A stretch of 64,000 bases of DNA from a bacterium. Its GTDB lineage: Bacteria > Desulfobacterota > Deferrisomatia > Deferrisomatales > Deferrisomataceae. The stretch lies in assembly GCA_027021615.1 (NCBI GenBank), contig JALUTY010000017.1, positions 108,177-172,176 of the forward strand. Reading direction: 5' to 3'. Within the stretch, counting starts at the first letter, position 1. Each line of letters starts with the position of its first letter. Shown here piece by piece: positions 7,990-15,778 of the stretch. The notes under the pieces are model-generated. The model was not told where the DNA came from. It did no database searches and was given only the letters and a program-made list of their open reading frames with translations. Made by a program: the position numbers and the translations under genes.

Positions 7990-8466
7990 TCAGCGGGCCC
8001 GCTCGTAGGTCCCCACCAGCTCGGCCTTACCCAGCACCTTTCCCTCCATGGCACGGAGCAGCGCCGCCTTGGTGGGGGTGCCCAGGTCAGGGAGCCGCTC
8101 GGACAGGGCGTAGAGCTTGTGGAAGTACCGGTGCCGTCCCACCGGCGGGCATGGCCCGCCGTACCCGGTGCGCTTCCAGTCGTTGAGCCCCTGGCCGGTG
8201 CCAGGGGGCAGGTCCGAGGCCGTCACCCCCTCGGGCAACCCGCGGGTCTCGGGAGGGAGGTTGTAGAGGACCCAGTGGACCCAGGTCATGCGGGGTGCCC
8301 GGGGATCGGGCGCGTCGGGGTCGTCCACGATCAGGACCAGGCTCTGGGTGCCGGCCGGCACCCCGGTCCACTCCAGGGGCGGGGACACGTCGTCCCCGTC
8401 GCAGGTGTACCGGACCGGGATCTCCGCGCCGTCGGCAAAGGCGGGGGACCGGATCTCGAAGGCCAT
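7990..8466 (-). CDS. YbhB/YbcL family PEBP-like protein
   Basis: A 158-residue phosphatidylethanolamine-binding-like protein (bacterial Raf-kinase-inhibitor homologue, function unsettled). The family core is clear: YTCDGDDVSPPLEWTGVP, VLIVDDPDAPDP, WVHWVLYNLPP, GYGGPCPPVGRHRYFHKLYAL. A longer frame reaching 8538 would add a signal-like hydrophobic lead (MTNSLFLVMCVSALG), but GAGGAGGTG lies directly before the ATG at 8466, so a cytoplasmic form is preferred. Operon with fmdB-like downstream. Confidence 0.9.
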   Translation of the reverse strand: MAFEIRSPAFADGAEIPVRYTCDGDDVSPPLEWTGVPAGTQSLVLIVDDPDAPDPRAPRMTWVHWVLYNLPPETRGLPEGVTASDLPPGTGQGLNDWKRTGYGGPCPPVGRHRYFHKLYALSERLPDLGTPTKAALLRAMEGKVLGKAELVGTYERAR

Positions 8467-8540
8467 GGCGTCACCTCCTCGGAACACCGCAATGCCCAAC
8501 GCAGAAACGCACATCACGAGGAATAGGCTGTTGGTCATGG

Positions 8541-8610
8541 GTTGTCGGTCCGTCGGGTCGGGACGTTAGGACGTCGGGACGTTGGGACGCCTCCCAGCCT
8601 TCCTGGGCCG
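8541..8610 (+). repeat. Short-period array CGTCCCAA/GA (word family 3), overlaps thrC 3' end
   Basis: On the minus strand it reads as octamers CGTCCCAA, CGTCCCGA, CGTCCTAA, CGTCCCGA, then CCCGACGG and CCGACAACC. The thrC stop codon (TAA) is part of the unit CGTCCTAA at 8566, and the last residues of ThrC are encoded by the array and an adjoining AGGCTGGGAGG word. Confidence 0.8.
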
Positions 8611-10005
8611 CAGGCCCAGGTGCTCGGCCACGGCCTCGGCCGAGGCCTCCAGCGCCACGGGGCGGTTCACCAGCTCCGGCCGGGGCTCCACCTCGTACTC
8701 CGGATCCAGGGTACCCGCGAAATACGCCTCTTGGAACCCCGCAAACTTGAGCTGGTGGCTGGTGGAGTCGCACACGAACCGGCCCGTGGCCGGGATCAGC
8801 CCCTTGGCCAGGGCCTTGCGCAGGCCGGCCACGGCCTCCCCCCCCTGGGTGCACACCACATGGCCGTGGCGGTTGACATGGAGCATGGTATCCAGGATCT
8901 CCTGTTCGGTCACGCTCACGCAGGCAAACCGGTCCCGGTACTCCTCCTCCACCAGCTGGCGCACCTTGGGAAACGACACCGGGCTACCGATCATCGCGGC
9001 CTGGGCCACGCTGGGCCGCACCCGCACGGGCTCGTACCGGCCGGTGCTCCGCCACCGGGCCACGGGATCGGCGTGCTCGCTCTGCACCCCCAGGATCCGG
9101 GGCAGCCCGTCGGTCACACCCAGACGCTGCAGGTCTCGGAACCCTTCCAGGATGGCAGTGACGTTGCCCGCGTTACCGATGGGCACGGCCACGGTAACGT
9201 CTTCCACGGCCCACCCCAGCTGCTGGGCCACCTCGAAGGCGAAGGACTTCTGGCCGTTGATCCGCACCGGGTTCTTGGAGTTGAGCAGGAACACCTCGTA
9301 GCGGTCGGCCAGATCCTCCACCAGCCGCATGCAGTCGTCGAACACCCCGGGCACCTCGATCACCCGGGCCCCGCTGCCCAGGGGCTGGGAGAGCTGCTGG
9401 GGGGTCACCCTGCCCTGGGGCAGGAGCACGGCGGGGCGCACCGCGGCCTTGGGCAAGTACGACAGGTACAGGGCCGCCGCGGCCGAGGTGTCGCCGGTGG
9501 AGGCGCAGATGCCCAGCACCGTGCCCGGCCGGCGGGTGCGCAGGTAGTGGTTCAGAAAGCTGATGGCGCTCGCCATGCCCCGGTCCTTGAACGAGGCCGA
9601 GGGGTTCTGGCCGTCGTTCTTGATGAAAAGCTCGGCGCCCACCCAGTCCGCCAGCTCGGGGTTCGCCCGCACGAGCGGGGTGTGGCCCTCGCCCAGGTAC
9701 ACCACGTCCTCCAGAGGCACGTGGGGCAGGATGAGCTCGTGGAAGCAGAAGATCCCCTGCAGGGCCTCCACCCCCACGGCCCGCCGCAGGTCGAACACCC
9801 GGCGCCACTCGTCCCCGCCGCGGTCCCGGAGCGCCTCGAAGTTCTCGTCGCGCACCCGCAGCAGCCCCCCGCACGAGGGGCAGGTGTACAGCAGCCGGCC
9901 CAGGTCTTCGGTGGCCCCGCACCGGATGCAGGCGTACACCATGCGGGGCTGGTGGTGGGGCACCACGTCGATGCCCGTGAGCTCTCGGATCTCTTCGGGA
10001 AGCAC
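8566..10005 (-). CDS. thrC: Threonine synthase
   Basis: A PLP enzyme that converts O-phosphohomoserine to threonine. The 479-residue protein has an N-terminal zinc-ribbon (C26/C29 and C42/C45) before the fold-type II catalytic domain, with the PLP lysine K140 in SASFKDRGM, the phosphate-binding loop GNAGNV, and CASTGDTSAAAA. Start is GTG at 10005, preceded by GAGGAG. The C-terminal KAGRRPNVPTS is encoded by a tandem-repeat array and looks like non-conserved extension created by repeat insertion at the gene end. No other threonine genes are adjacent. Cytoplasmic. Confidence 0.94.
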   Translation of the reverse strand: MLPEEIRELTGIDVVPHHQPRMVYACIRCGATEDLGRLLYTCPSCGGLLRVRDENFEALRDRGGDEWRRVFDLRRAVGVEALQGIFCFHELILPHVPLEDVVYLGEGHTPLVRANPELADWVGAELFIKNDGQNPSASFKDRGMASAISFLNHYLRTRRPGTVLGICASTGDTSAAAALYLSYLPKAAVRPAVLLPQGRVTPQQLSQPLGSGARVIEVPGVFDDCMRLVEDLADRYEVFLLNSKNPVRINGQKSFAFEVAQQLGWAVEDVTVAVPIGNAGNVTAILEGFRDLQRLGVTDGLPRILGVQSEHADPVARWRSTGRYEPVRVRPSVAQAAMIGSPVSFPKVRQLVEEEYRDRFACVSVTEQEILDTMLHVNRHGHVVCTQGGEAVAGLRKALAKGLIPATGRFVCDSTSHQLKFAGFQEAYFAGTLDPEYEVEPRPELVNRPVALEASAEAVAEHLGLRPRKAGRRPNVPTS

Positions 10006-10079
10006 GGGACTCCTCTTCGGGCCCTCGGCCCGTCTGAAAGGCTGGAAGGCTAGGAGGCTGGGAGGCTAGAAGGCCTAAG
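10006..10079 (+). repeat. Short-period array GGAAGGCT (word family 1)
   Basis: From 10018: GGGCCCTCGGCCC hairpin, then TGAAAGG, CTGGAAGG, CTAGGAGG, CTGGGAGG, CTAGAAGG. It lies directly upstream of the thrC GTG start and repeats the layout at 4417. Confidence 0.8.
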
Positions 10080-10088
10080 ACCTCCCCC

Positions 10089-10267
10089 AGCCCGCATGAT
10101 TCATGAGCGTTCGTCGCGAAACCGTCGAGTGTGCGTCAGATCAGGGCAAGCGCAGCAACGAGGGGTGCAGGCGCACGGGACGGTACGCCGAGCCCCGAGG
10201 CGCGAGCACGCCCCGAGATGGCGTGCAATCGGCGGTTGCAGCAGAAGCTTCATGAATCATGCGGGCT
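10089..10267 (-). mobile_element. MITE-like element, copy 2 (intact 18-bp terminal inverted repeats)
   Basis: A 179-bp element bounded by perfect 18-bp inverted repeats: AGCCCGCATGATTCATGA at 10089-10106 and its complement at 10250-10267. The interior is homologous, in inverted orientation, to 1057-1239. It has no coding capacity and no clear target-site duplication. These traits suit a miniature inverted-repeat transposable element or a large REP-like palindrome; no parent transposase is in the window. Confidence 0.75.
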
Positions 10268-10490
10268 AGCGGTTCATGTAGTTTTGCGTCGCACTCTCAT
10301 GGTCCGGGCATGGGGTCCGCTGGAGAGCCGCGCACGCCCGGCTGCGGACCCCATGTCCCACCACCGCCGGGCACCGTTGTGGCGATCGCATCGGCTCGGC
10401 CCCCCATTCAACGGGCAAACCCGGCTGCGGGTCAAGGCCGGGTTGCGACGACGCCGGCCTTTGGGGTACTAGAGCAGAACCCGCCCCGGG
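10268..10490. repeat. Non-coding repeat with 12-bp palindrome
   Basis: The first 50 bp resemble 4485-4530 (TAGCGGTTCATGTAG and GGTCCGGG words). A perfect inverted repeat CATGGGGTCCGC (10309-10320) / complement (10344-10355) with a 23-nt loop follows. The rest to 10490 shows no gene. Confidence 0.5.
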
Positions 10491-10497
10491 CGTCTTC

Positions 10498-10698
10498 CGT
10501 TTCCACACGGGCTTGTGGATAACGTGTGGACGACGGTGTGGATACCCGGGAAAACCTCCGGGGCCAAGGGGCCCCTGGCCAAATCGCACATTTTTTGTGC
10601 AACGATAAACACTCAACGATTTCAATATATTAAGAAAAACCCCTTGATCCGCCCCGGCTTTTCGGCCCTGCCGGCCGATCCGAGGGCGATTATCCACA
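10498..10698. other. DnaA-box cluster flanking AT-rich stretch (candidate origin or DnaA-controlled region)
   Basis: Two perfect 9-mers of the DnaA consensus are present: TGTGGATAA at 10514-10522 and TTATCCACA at 10690-10698, in opposite orientation. TGTGGACGA (10525-10533, two mismatches) and TGTGGATAC (10537-10545, one mismatch) follow the first at 11- and 12-bp spacing, so three sites lie on one helix face. Between the outer boxes, 10581-10640 is about 72% A+T in a GC-rich genome and holds the palindrome GCACA-TTTTT-TGTGC. This is the architecture of a bacterial oriC with an unwinding element, but no dnaA, dnaN, gidA or parAB gene is nearby. Confidence 0.4.
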
Positions 10699-10735
10699 TG
10701 CCGCTGCGGCGACACCCGCGAAAGGAGGAGTTCCC

Positions 10736-11425
10736 ATGGTCGACGTCACCTACCACGGACACGCCTGTTTTCACTTGGACGACGGCGCCCACCGGGTCCT
10801 CATCGATCCGTTCCTCTCGGGCAACCCCAACGCCCGGGTCGGGCCCGAGGCCTTCGAGCGGCTCGACGCGATCCTGGTCACCCACGGCCACGCCGATCAC
10901 CTGGGGGACGCCGTGGAGATCTCGAAGCGCACGGGTGCGCCGGTGGTGGCGCCGTTCGAGCTGGCCATGTTCTGCCAGCGCCGGGGGGCCGTGGTGCACC
11001 CCATGCACATCGGGGGCAGCCACCGGTTCGAGTTCGGTCGGGTGAAGCTCACCATCGCTCACCACGGATCGGCGTTCGTGGACAAGGGCACCGAGTACAC
11101 CGGCAACCCCTGCGGCTTCGTGCTCGAGATGGGGGGGCTCACCCTGTACCACGCCGGCGACACCGGGCTGTTCTACGACATGAAGCTCATCGGCGAGATG
11201 AACCGGATCGACGTGGCGTTCCTGCCCATCGGTGACAACTTCACCATGGGGCCCGAGGACGCGGCCAAGGCCGTGGAGCTGGTGCGTCCCCGGTACGTGG
11301 TGCCCATGCACTATGCGACCTTCGACGTGCTGGTGCAGAGCCCCGACGAGTTCGCGTCCCTGGCCGGCGGGCAGGGGGCCGAGGTGGTGGTGATCGGGTT
11401 CGGTGACACCCGCCGGTTCGACTGA
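10736..11425 (+). CDS. UPF0173 metal-dependent hydrolase (metallo-beta-lactamase fold)
   Basis: A 229-residue small metallo-beta-lactamase-fold hydrolase of the UPF0173/YtkL group. Metal ligands are visible in VTHGHADHLG (H50, H52, D54, H55), the AHHGS motif, YHAGDTGL and a late His in VVPMHY. AAAGGAGGAG precedes the ATG. The substrate is unknown in the family. Monocistronic by layout; a GC palindrome follows. The upstream region is the DnaA-box cluster, so expression could respond to DnaA. Confidence 0.92.
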   Translation: MVDVTYHGHACFHLDDGAHRVLIDPFLSGNPNARVGPEAFERLDAILVTHGHADHLGDAVEISKRTGAPVVAPFELAMFCQRRGAVVHPMHIGGSHRFEFGRVKLTIAHHGSAFVDKGTEYTGNPCGFVLEMGGLTLYHAGDTGLFYDMKLIGEMNRIDVAFLPIGDNFTMGPEDAAKAVELVRPRYVVPMHYATFDVLVQSPDEFASLAGGQGAEVVVIGFGDTRRFD

Positions 11426-11432
11426 CCCGTCC

Positions 11433-11450
11433 GGGGGGCGGCCGCCCCCC
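11433..11450 (+). terminator. GC palindrome after UPF0173 gene
   Basis: GGGGGGCGGCCGCCCCCC is a perfect 18-bp palindrome 8 bp past the stop codon. It has no T run, so it may halt or stabilise rather than terminate intrinsically. Confidence 0.4.
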
Positions 11451-11572
11451 CGTTGATCGCCCCCCCCGCCTGAAGTATGCTTTCGCTCCGGCGCTCGAAG
11501 CCGGAGGGGCGGGAGGTTCGTCGGACTCCGGGGCCCGGTGCCGCAGCCACGCCCCCCGGGAGGCTACCCACG

Positions 11573-12238
11573 GTGAAGTTCCAACTCGATCCTGAAGCAG
11601 CCGAAGCCCTGGAGCAGGCCTCGATCGTGCGCGATCTCAACCGGTCGGGGCTGCCCCACTTCCTGGTGCGTGTACCGGACCTGGCCAAAGCGTTCGAGGC
11701 GGATCTGGGCATCGAGATCAACCGGGAGGAGGACGGGTGCGTCGCGCTGTCGATCCTCCTCTATGACATCCCCACCGAGCCGGTGAGCTACGACCTGCGG
11801 TTGTACCCCGACCAGCCCGAGGACCTCCGGTTCCTGTGGGCGTTCCTGGAAACCAAGCAGTTTCGGGTCCACCCCTGCCAGCCGGGGCCGGAGGGCTGGA
11901 GGGTGGGCGAGGCCCAGACCTTTCGGCTGCCCCCCAGCGTGGTTCTGAGGCTCAAGCACTACTCTCTGTCCTGGCCGGCCCCCCTGGGAGGCCCGAGGGC
12001 CGAGGCAGAGGCCCCCCCGGAGCCGGATGCGCCCCCCCCGCCTGCGGCCCGGGGGCCCGATCCCCGGGACACGGTGATCCGCAAGCTCAAAGAGCAGGTG
12101 CAGGCCCTGCGGGAGCAGATCCAGGAGCGGGACAAGCGCATCATCGAGCTGGAGGACGAGCTCCACGAGATGAAGAGCCGGGGCCGCACCTACCGGCTCA
12201 CGGGCGAGAAGCGCTCCTGGTGGAAACCCTTCTCCTGA
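11573..12238 (+). CDS. Unknown protein with C-terminal coiled coil
   Basis: A 221-residue protein I do not recognise. Residues 1 to about 135 look like a compact alpha/beta domain (KFQLDPEAAEALEQASIVRD...). A Pro/Ala/Glu-rich linker (about 140-165) leads to a coiled coil rich in Lys, Glu, Gln and Arg (about 168-205, with repeats such as KLKEQVQALREQIQERD), ending in a basic tail. The start is GTG at 11573, 9 bp after GGGAGG; an in-frame ATG at 11477 lacks such a site. No signal peptide. Located between the UPF0173 hydrolase and rpmB. Confidence 0.75.
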   Translation: MKFQLDPEAAEALEQASIVRDLNRSGLPHFLVRVPDLAKAFEADLGIEINREEDGCVALSILLYDIPTEPVSYDLRLYPDQPEDLRFLWAFLETKQFRVHPCQPGPEGWRVGEAQTFRLPPSVVLRLKHYSLSWPAPLGGPRAEAEAPPEPDAPPPPAARGPDPRDTVIRKLKEQVQALREQIQERDKRIIELEDELHEMKSRGRTYRLTGEKRSWWKPFS

Positions 12239-12354
12239 GATCGGGGCGGCCTCCGGCTTGAGCCGGCGCCGGATTCGTGGTACAAGGGCGGGCCTTTGTT
12301 GCCGTCATGAACCCAGCCGGGAAGGCTGGCCCGGATCCGGAGGAGGAACGTCCC

Positions 12355-12549
12355 ATGGCCAGACGGTGTGAAATTTGCGGCAAGGGCCCCACCCGGGGCA
12401 ACAACGTGAGCCACGCCAACAACCGCACGAAGAAGATCGTGCTGCCCAACCTCCAGGTGGTGCGGGCCAAGGTGGGGGGGGGCACCCGGCGGGTCAAGGT
12501 GTGCACCCGCTGCCTGCGCTCGAACCGGGTGGAGAAAGCGGTGTCGTAG
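12355..12549 (+). CDS. rpmB: 50S ribosomal protein L28
   Basis: A 64-residue L28 of the zinc-binding (C+) type, with C5/C8 and C50/C53. It has the expected [19 protein letters not shown] segment and a strong GGAGGAGGAA site before the ATG. It is not next to rpmG, and is followed by an intrinsic terminator, so it is a single-gene unit. Confidence 0.97.
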   Translation: MARRCEICGKGPTRGNNVSHANNRTKKIVLPNLQVVRAKVGGGTRRVKVCTRCLRSNRVEKAVS

Positions 12550-12572
12550 CACCCCGAACCCGCGACGCCCGA

Positions 12573-12608
12573 ACGGGCCGGAGAGCAAGAGCTCCCGGCC
12601 CGTTTTTT
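12573..12608 (+). terminator. Rho-independent terminator of rpmB
   Basis: Stem ACGGGCCGG / CCGGCCCGT, extended by AGC/GCT pairing, immediately followed by TTTTTT. It begins 24 bp after the stop codon. Confidence 0.9.
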
Positions 12609-12702
12609 CGTAACCGCGGTCTTCGGTCGCCAGTTCGGCGCCCGATCCCACCGTATCCGCGGCGCTATCGGGTCCCTTCCCGCCGACCGCAGGCCCCGGT
12701 CT

Positions 12703-13446
12703 CTACCCCATCAGCAGCAGCTTCACCGCGAACACCACCACCGCGGCCGTGACCACCCCCTTGACCCATCCGTGGCCCTTGAGCACCGTGAGCCGCACTC
12801 CCACCTGGCTGCCGGCCACGGTGCCCACGGCCAGGGCCAGGCCCAGGTCCCACACCACCTTGCCCTGCCACGCGAACAGCCCCAGGGACAGGGCCGTGTA
12901 GACCAGAACGCTGAGCACCTTGACCGCGTTGCCCCGCACCAGATCCAGGCCGGCCAAGGTGGTGGTGGCCAGGATCAGAAACCCGACCCCGGCCTGCACG
13001 AACCCGCCGTAAATTCCCACCACGAAGAATCCGGCCGCCAGCCACCCCACCTGGGGCCGGTCGCCGGGCCGCAGGAACGCCCGACGCTTGCGCAGGGGGT
13101 CCCACAGGGTCCACAGGGTCACGGCGATCATGAGGATCGCCAGCACGTTCCGGAACGCCGCATCCCCGATGCTCACCGCGGCCCAGGTGCCGAGCCCGGC
13201 CCCTAGGGTGGCCGGCACGGCCGCCCACAGCACGTAGCGCCAGTCCATCATCTTGTGGCGGTTGAACCCCCACACGGCGGCTACGTTCTGGAGGAAGACC
13301 CCCACCCGGTTCGTGCCGTTGGCCACGGTGGGCGGAAGCCCCAGGAAGATCAGGATCGGCAGGGTCAGGAACGACCCCCCGCCCGCGATCACGTTCAAGG
13401 CCCCGGCCACCAACCCCACCCCGAACAAGAGCACGTAGTCCGTCAC
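12703..13446 (-). CDS. TauE/SafE family permease
   Basis: A 247-residue inner-membrane protein of the TauE/SafE (TSUP) family, which moves sulfite, organosulfonates or related anions. About eight hydrophobic segments are visible. Both halves carry the family Gly-rich motif: GLVAGALNVIAGGGSFLTLP near the N-terminus and GIYGGFVQAGVGFLIL in the second half. Given the sulfur genes at 3.4-5.7 kb, sulfite export is an attractive guess, but nothing adjacent proves it. A word-family-1 array lies just upstream of the start. Confidence 0.92.
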   Translation of the reverse strand: MTDYVLLFGVGLVAGALNVIAGGGSFLTLPILIFLGLPPTVANGTNRVGVFLQNVAAVWGFNRHKMMDWRYVLWAAVPATLGAGLGTWAAVSIGDAAFRNVLAILMIAVTLWTLWDPLRKRRAFLRPGDRPQVGWLAAGFFVVGIYGGFVQAGVGFLILATTTLAGLDLVRGNAVKVLSVLVYTALSLGLFAWQGKVVWDLGLALAVGTVAGSQVGVRLTVLKGHGWVKGVVTAAVVVFAVKLLLMG

Positions 13447-13465
13447 CCGCTCGCCTCCCGTCGTC

Positions 13466-13515
13466 CGCTAGAAAGCTGGGAAGCTGGAAGGCTAGAAGGC
13501 GAAAGACTTCCTAGC
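13466..13515 (+). repeat. Short-period array GGAAGGCT (word family 1)
   Basis: Units CTAGAAAG, CTGGGAAG, CTGGAAGG, CTAGAAGG followed by a diverged tail, upstream of the TauE/SafE start. The rest of the gap to 13683 holds no gene that I can see. Confidence 0.75.
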
Positions 13516-13683
13516 TCCCGCCAAGACTGCAGGAAAAAATGCCGCGACTCCGGGCCCGGAAGCAAGGGGGGAGATCAAAGCCCCCCTCTTCTGGGGAAGC
13601 CTGGCTCGCCACCGGGGCCCGCGCGTGCGGTACCGTTGGGTGCCTGATCGGAGACCGTCGGCCGTAGAACGGATCCCGCCTGC

Positions 13684-14202
13684 TCACCCCGCCAGCGAGC
13701 GGACGGCGGCCAGGGCCCGGTCATAGTCCGGGTGGGTCCCCACCTCGGGCACGATCTCCACATACCGGATCACGTCGGCCGGGTCGATCACGAACAGCGC
13801 CCGCGCCAGGAGCCGCACCTCCTCGATCAGCACCCCGTAGGCCAGACCGAACGAGGCCTCTTTGTAGTCCGAGAGCACCCGGATCCGGTCGATGCCATGG
13901 GTGGCACAGAACCGCTTCTGGGCAAACGGCAGGTCCATAGAGATCGTGGCGATCGCAACCCCCTCGGGCAACGCCGCCGCCGCCTCGTGAAACCGCTTCG
14001 TCTGGAGCTCACACACCGGGGTGTCCAGGCTAGGCACCACGCTCAGCAGCCGCACCCCGCTCCCCAGGTCTCCGAGCCCGACCGGCCGCAGGTCGGCGTC
14101 CACCACGCTGAACGCGGGCGCCGGGTCGCCGGGCTTGAGCTCGGGGCCCACCAACGTCATCGGGTTGCCCCCCAGACTCACGACTCCTTTGCGTCGATCC
14201 AT
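13684..14202 (-). CDS. tpx: Thiol peroxidase (Tpx-type peroxiredoxin)
   Basis: A 172-residue atypical 2-Cys peroxiredoxin that reduces hydroperoxides with thioredoxin. The peroxidatic Cys64 lies in VPSLDTPVCELQTKRF and the resolving Cys99 in FAQKRFCATHGI, the Tpx pattern. The start at 14202 is fixed by GAGGAGG just upstream; an in-frame ATG further up lacks support. Cytoplasmic or periplasmic location is not certain, but no signal peptide is seen. Stand-alone gene. Confidence 0.95.
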   Translation of the reverse strand: MDRRKGVVSLGGNPMTLVGPELKPGDPAPAFSVVDADLRPVGLGDLGSGVRLLSVVPSLDTPVCELQTKRFHEAAAALPEGVAIATISMDLPFAQKRFCATHGIDRIRVLSDYKEASFGLAYGVLIEEVRLLARALFVIDPADVIRYVEIVPEVGTHPDYDRALAAVRSLAG

Positions 14203-14350
14203 GATCGTCCTCCTCGGCGAAAGGGCATCACACACAGCCGAGGAGGATACCGGGAGCGACGGCATTCGCAAGCGCACCCGTAGCTCGAGGCCCCGATCGG
14301 TCTGCTGCCGAGGACGCCCCCCCGTTTCTCTTCCTCCCCTCCCGGGGGCT

Positions 14351-15385
14351 TCAGACCGCTCCGGCCCTCCTGTCGGTTGGCCGGGAGAACTCTGGGTACA
14401 ACCGCCCCAGACATTGGGGGCAAAGGCCGTGGGAGAACTCGGCGTGGCTGCGTTCCGTCACGTAGGCCTCCACCGGCACCCAGGCTGCCTGGTCGGACTC
14501 CTCCCGTCCCTCCAGCCGTATCTTCTTGCAAACCGAGCAGATCGGGAGCAGCCCCTCCAGCACCCGGAGGCGAGCGACGGCGTCTTCTACGGCCTGTGCC
14601 TTCCGGACCAGCTTCCGACCGAACCAGCCGACCCCCAGCAGGCACACGCCCGCGATGAGCCCGTGCCAGAGCAACAGCCCCACCTCCCGTGCCCTGGCGG
14701 ACTCGAAAAATGGGGTGTAGTCCAAGGAGAGGCTCAAAGCGCCTCGAAGGTCCCCTTCTCGGTACCCCTGCACACCGTGGCACGAAAGACAGGCCCCTTG
14801 GGCCGCTAAGGCCCGGACGTACCGAAACTCCAGACGTCCGTCCTTCCGTCTTCCTTCTTGGCCCCACTCCAATGCCTCTCGTCTTCCCGTCAAAAACTCA
14901 AGGGCTTCCGTTTCCCATCCCCGGGGACGATTGTCCGGTCGAAGGGGCCGATCGCTTACCAGGCGGATCTGGATCCCCGTCCGGCCGGGCAACTCCTCGG
15001 CCACGAGTCGCGTGAGGTAGGCCGGGTTCACCTTCGTCAGCCGGCGGCCCCGATCGTCGATCACATCCCGGTCGGGCACACGCAAGTACGGGTTGGGAAG
15101 CACGCGGGAGGATGCCGGCACGTATACTCCTCCTTGTTCTGCTGTCCACGCCCGCATGGCCACGATGGTGTCGGCGATGCTGCGGGCCGCTCTCCAAACC
15201 AGCTCTTCGGAATGCTTCTCAGCGGTCCACAGGTTCCACGCCAACGAAGTGCCGAGGACAAAAACCAAAAGGCCTGCCACGAGCCACACCTGTACCCGGA
15301 TCGACCTCACCGTGCGGTGGGCAATCTCTGGCAGGGGGGGAATGGGGGACCCGGGACCGCGGGCCTCCGGAGGCCAAACGTTCAT
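14351..15385 (-). CDS. Membrane sensor with DUF3365-like c-heme domain and CxxC tail
   Basis: A 344-residue membrane protein with a transmembrane helix at about 32-52, a periplasmic domain to about 235 and a second helix at 236-256. The periplasmic part resembles DUF3365/Tll0287-like sensors and holds one c-type heme motif, CLSCH (199-203), so it may sense redox state or a gas ligand. The C-terminal cytoplasmic stretch LLPICSVCKKIR...AEFSHGLCPQC (C283/C286, C322/C325) is a small putative metal-binding tail that is common at the end of deltaproteobacterial sensors. There is no kinase, cyclase or receptor domain, so its output is unclear. The weak site CCGGAG precedes the ATG. Confidence 0.8.
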   Translation of the reverse strand: MNVWPPEARGPGSPIPPLPEIAHRTVRSIRVQVWLVAGLLVFVLGTSLAWNLWTAEKHSEELVWRAARSIADTIVAMRAWTAEQGGVYVPASSRVLPNPYLRVPDRDVIDDRGRRLTKVNPAYLTRLVAEELPGRTGIQIRLVSDRPLRPDNRPRGWETEALEFLTGRREALEWGQEGRRKDGRLEFRYVRALAAQGACLSCHGVQGYREGDLRGALSLSLDYTPFFESARAREVGLLLWHGLIAGVCLLGVGWFGRKLVRKAQAVEDAVARLRVLEGLLPICSVCKKIRLEGREESDQAAWVPVEAYVTERSHAEFSHGLCPQCLGRLYPEFSRPTDRRAGAV

Positions 15386-15778
15386 CACATGCTCCGGAGT
15401 GGTTGGGAAGCCACTCGCTCGAGGAACGCAGGACCACACCCCACGGACGGCGCCATGCCTTCTGTTCCTCCGGTGACAAAATCAATGCGCTTGGGGGCGT
15501 GGGGCCTGCGGGAGCGCCGGGCGTGGCTCCTGCCGTCGCTGCACCCGGCACTCCGCCTACGCGCGGCGTTTCCCGGCCTCGGGTACACCGAAAACGCCCC
15601 GTATTCCCGAGGGGTTTCAGTCCGTACGGATGAGCGCCGGATGCAGCGCAAGCCGGATACCGCCCTCACGCACGACCGGAAGCAGGTCCTGCGCCCCTGC
15701 GGCCGCTTGCGCGTCGTTCAGAGCCGCCGGGTCAATAGCAGGCCCAGGTCCTCGCCCCCCCCGCTCCTTGGGCCACGG
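15386..15778. other. Non-coding gap, no recognised gene
   Basis: About 390 bp between the heme-type sensor and the last gene of the chemosensory operon. It contains GC-rich short inverted segments and words that loosely resemble dispersed repeat family A (GCGCCGGGCGTGG), but no ORF, RNA gene or terminator that I can defend. Confidence 0.5.

Noticed and set aside
8467..8538. Signal-peptide-like extension of the PEBP protein
   Set aside because: GAGGAGGTG directly precedes the internal ATG at 8466; the extension is probably not translated.
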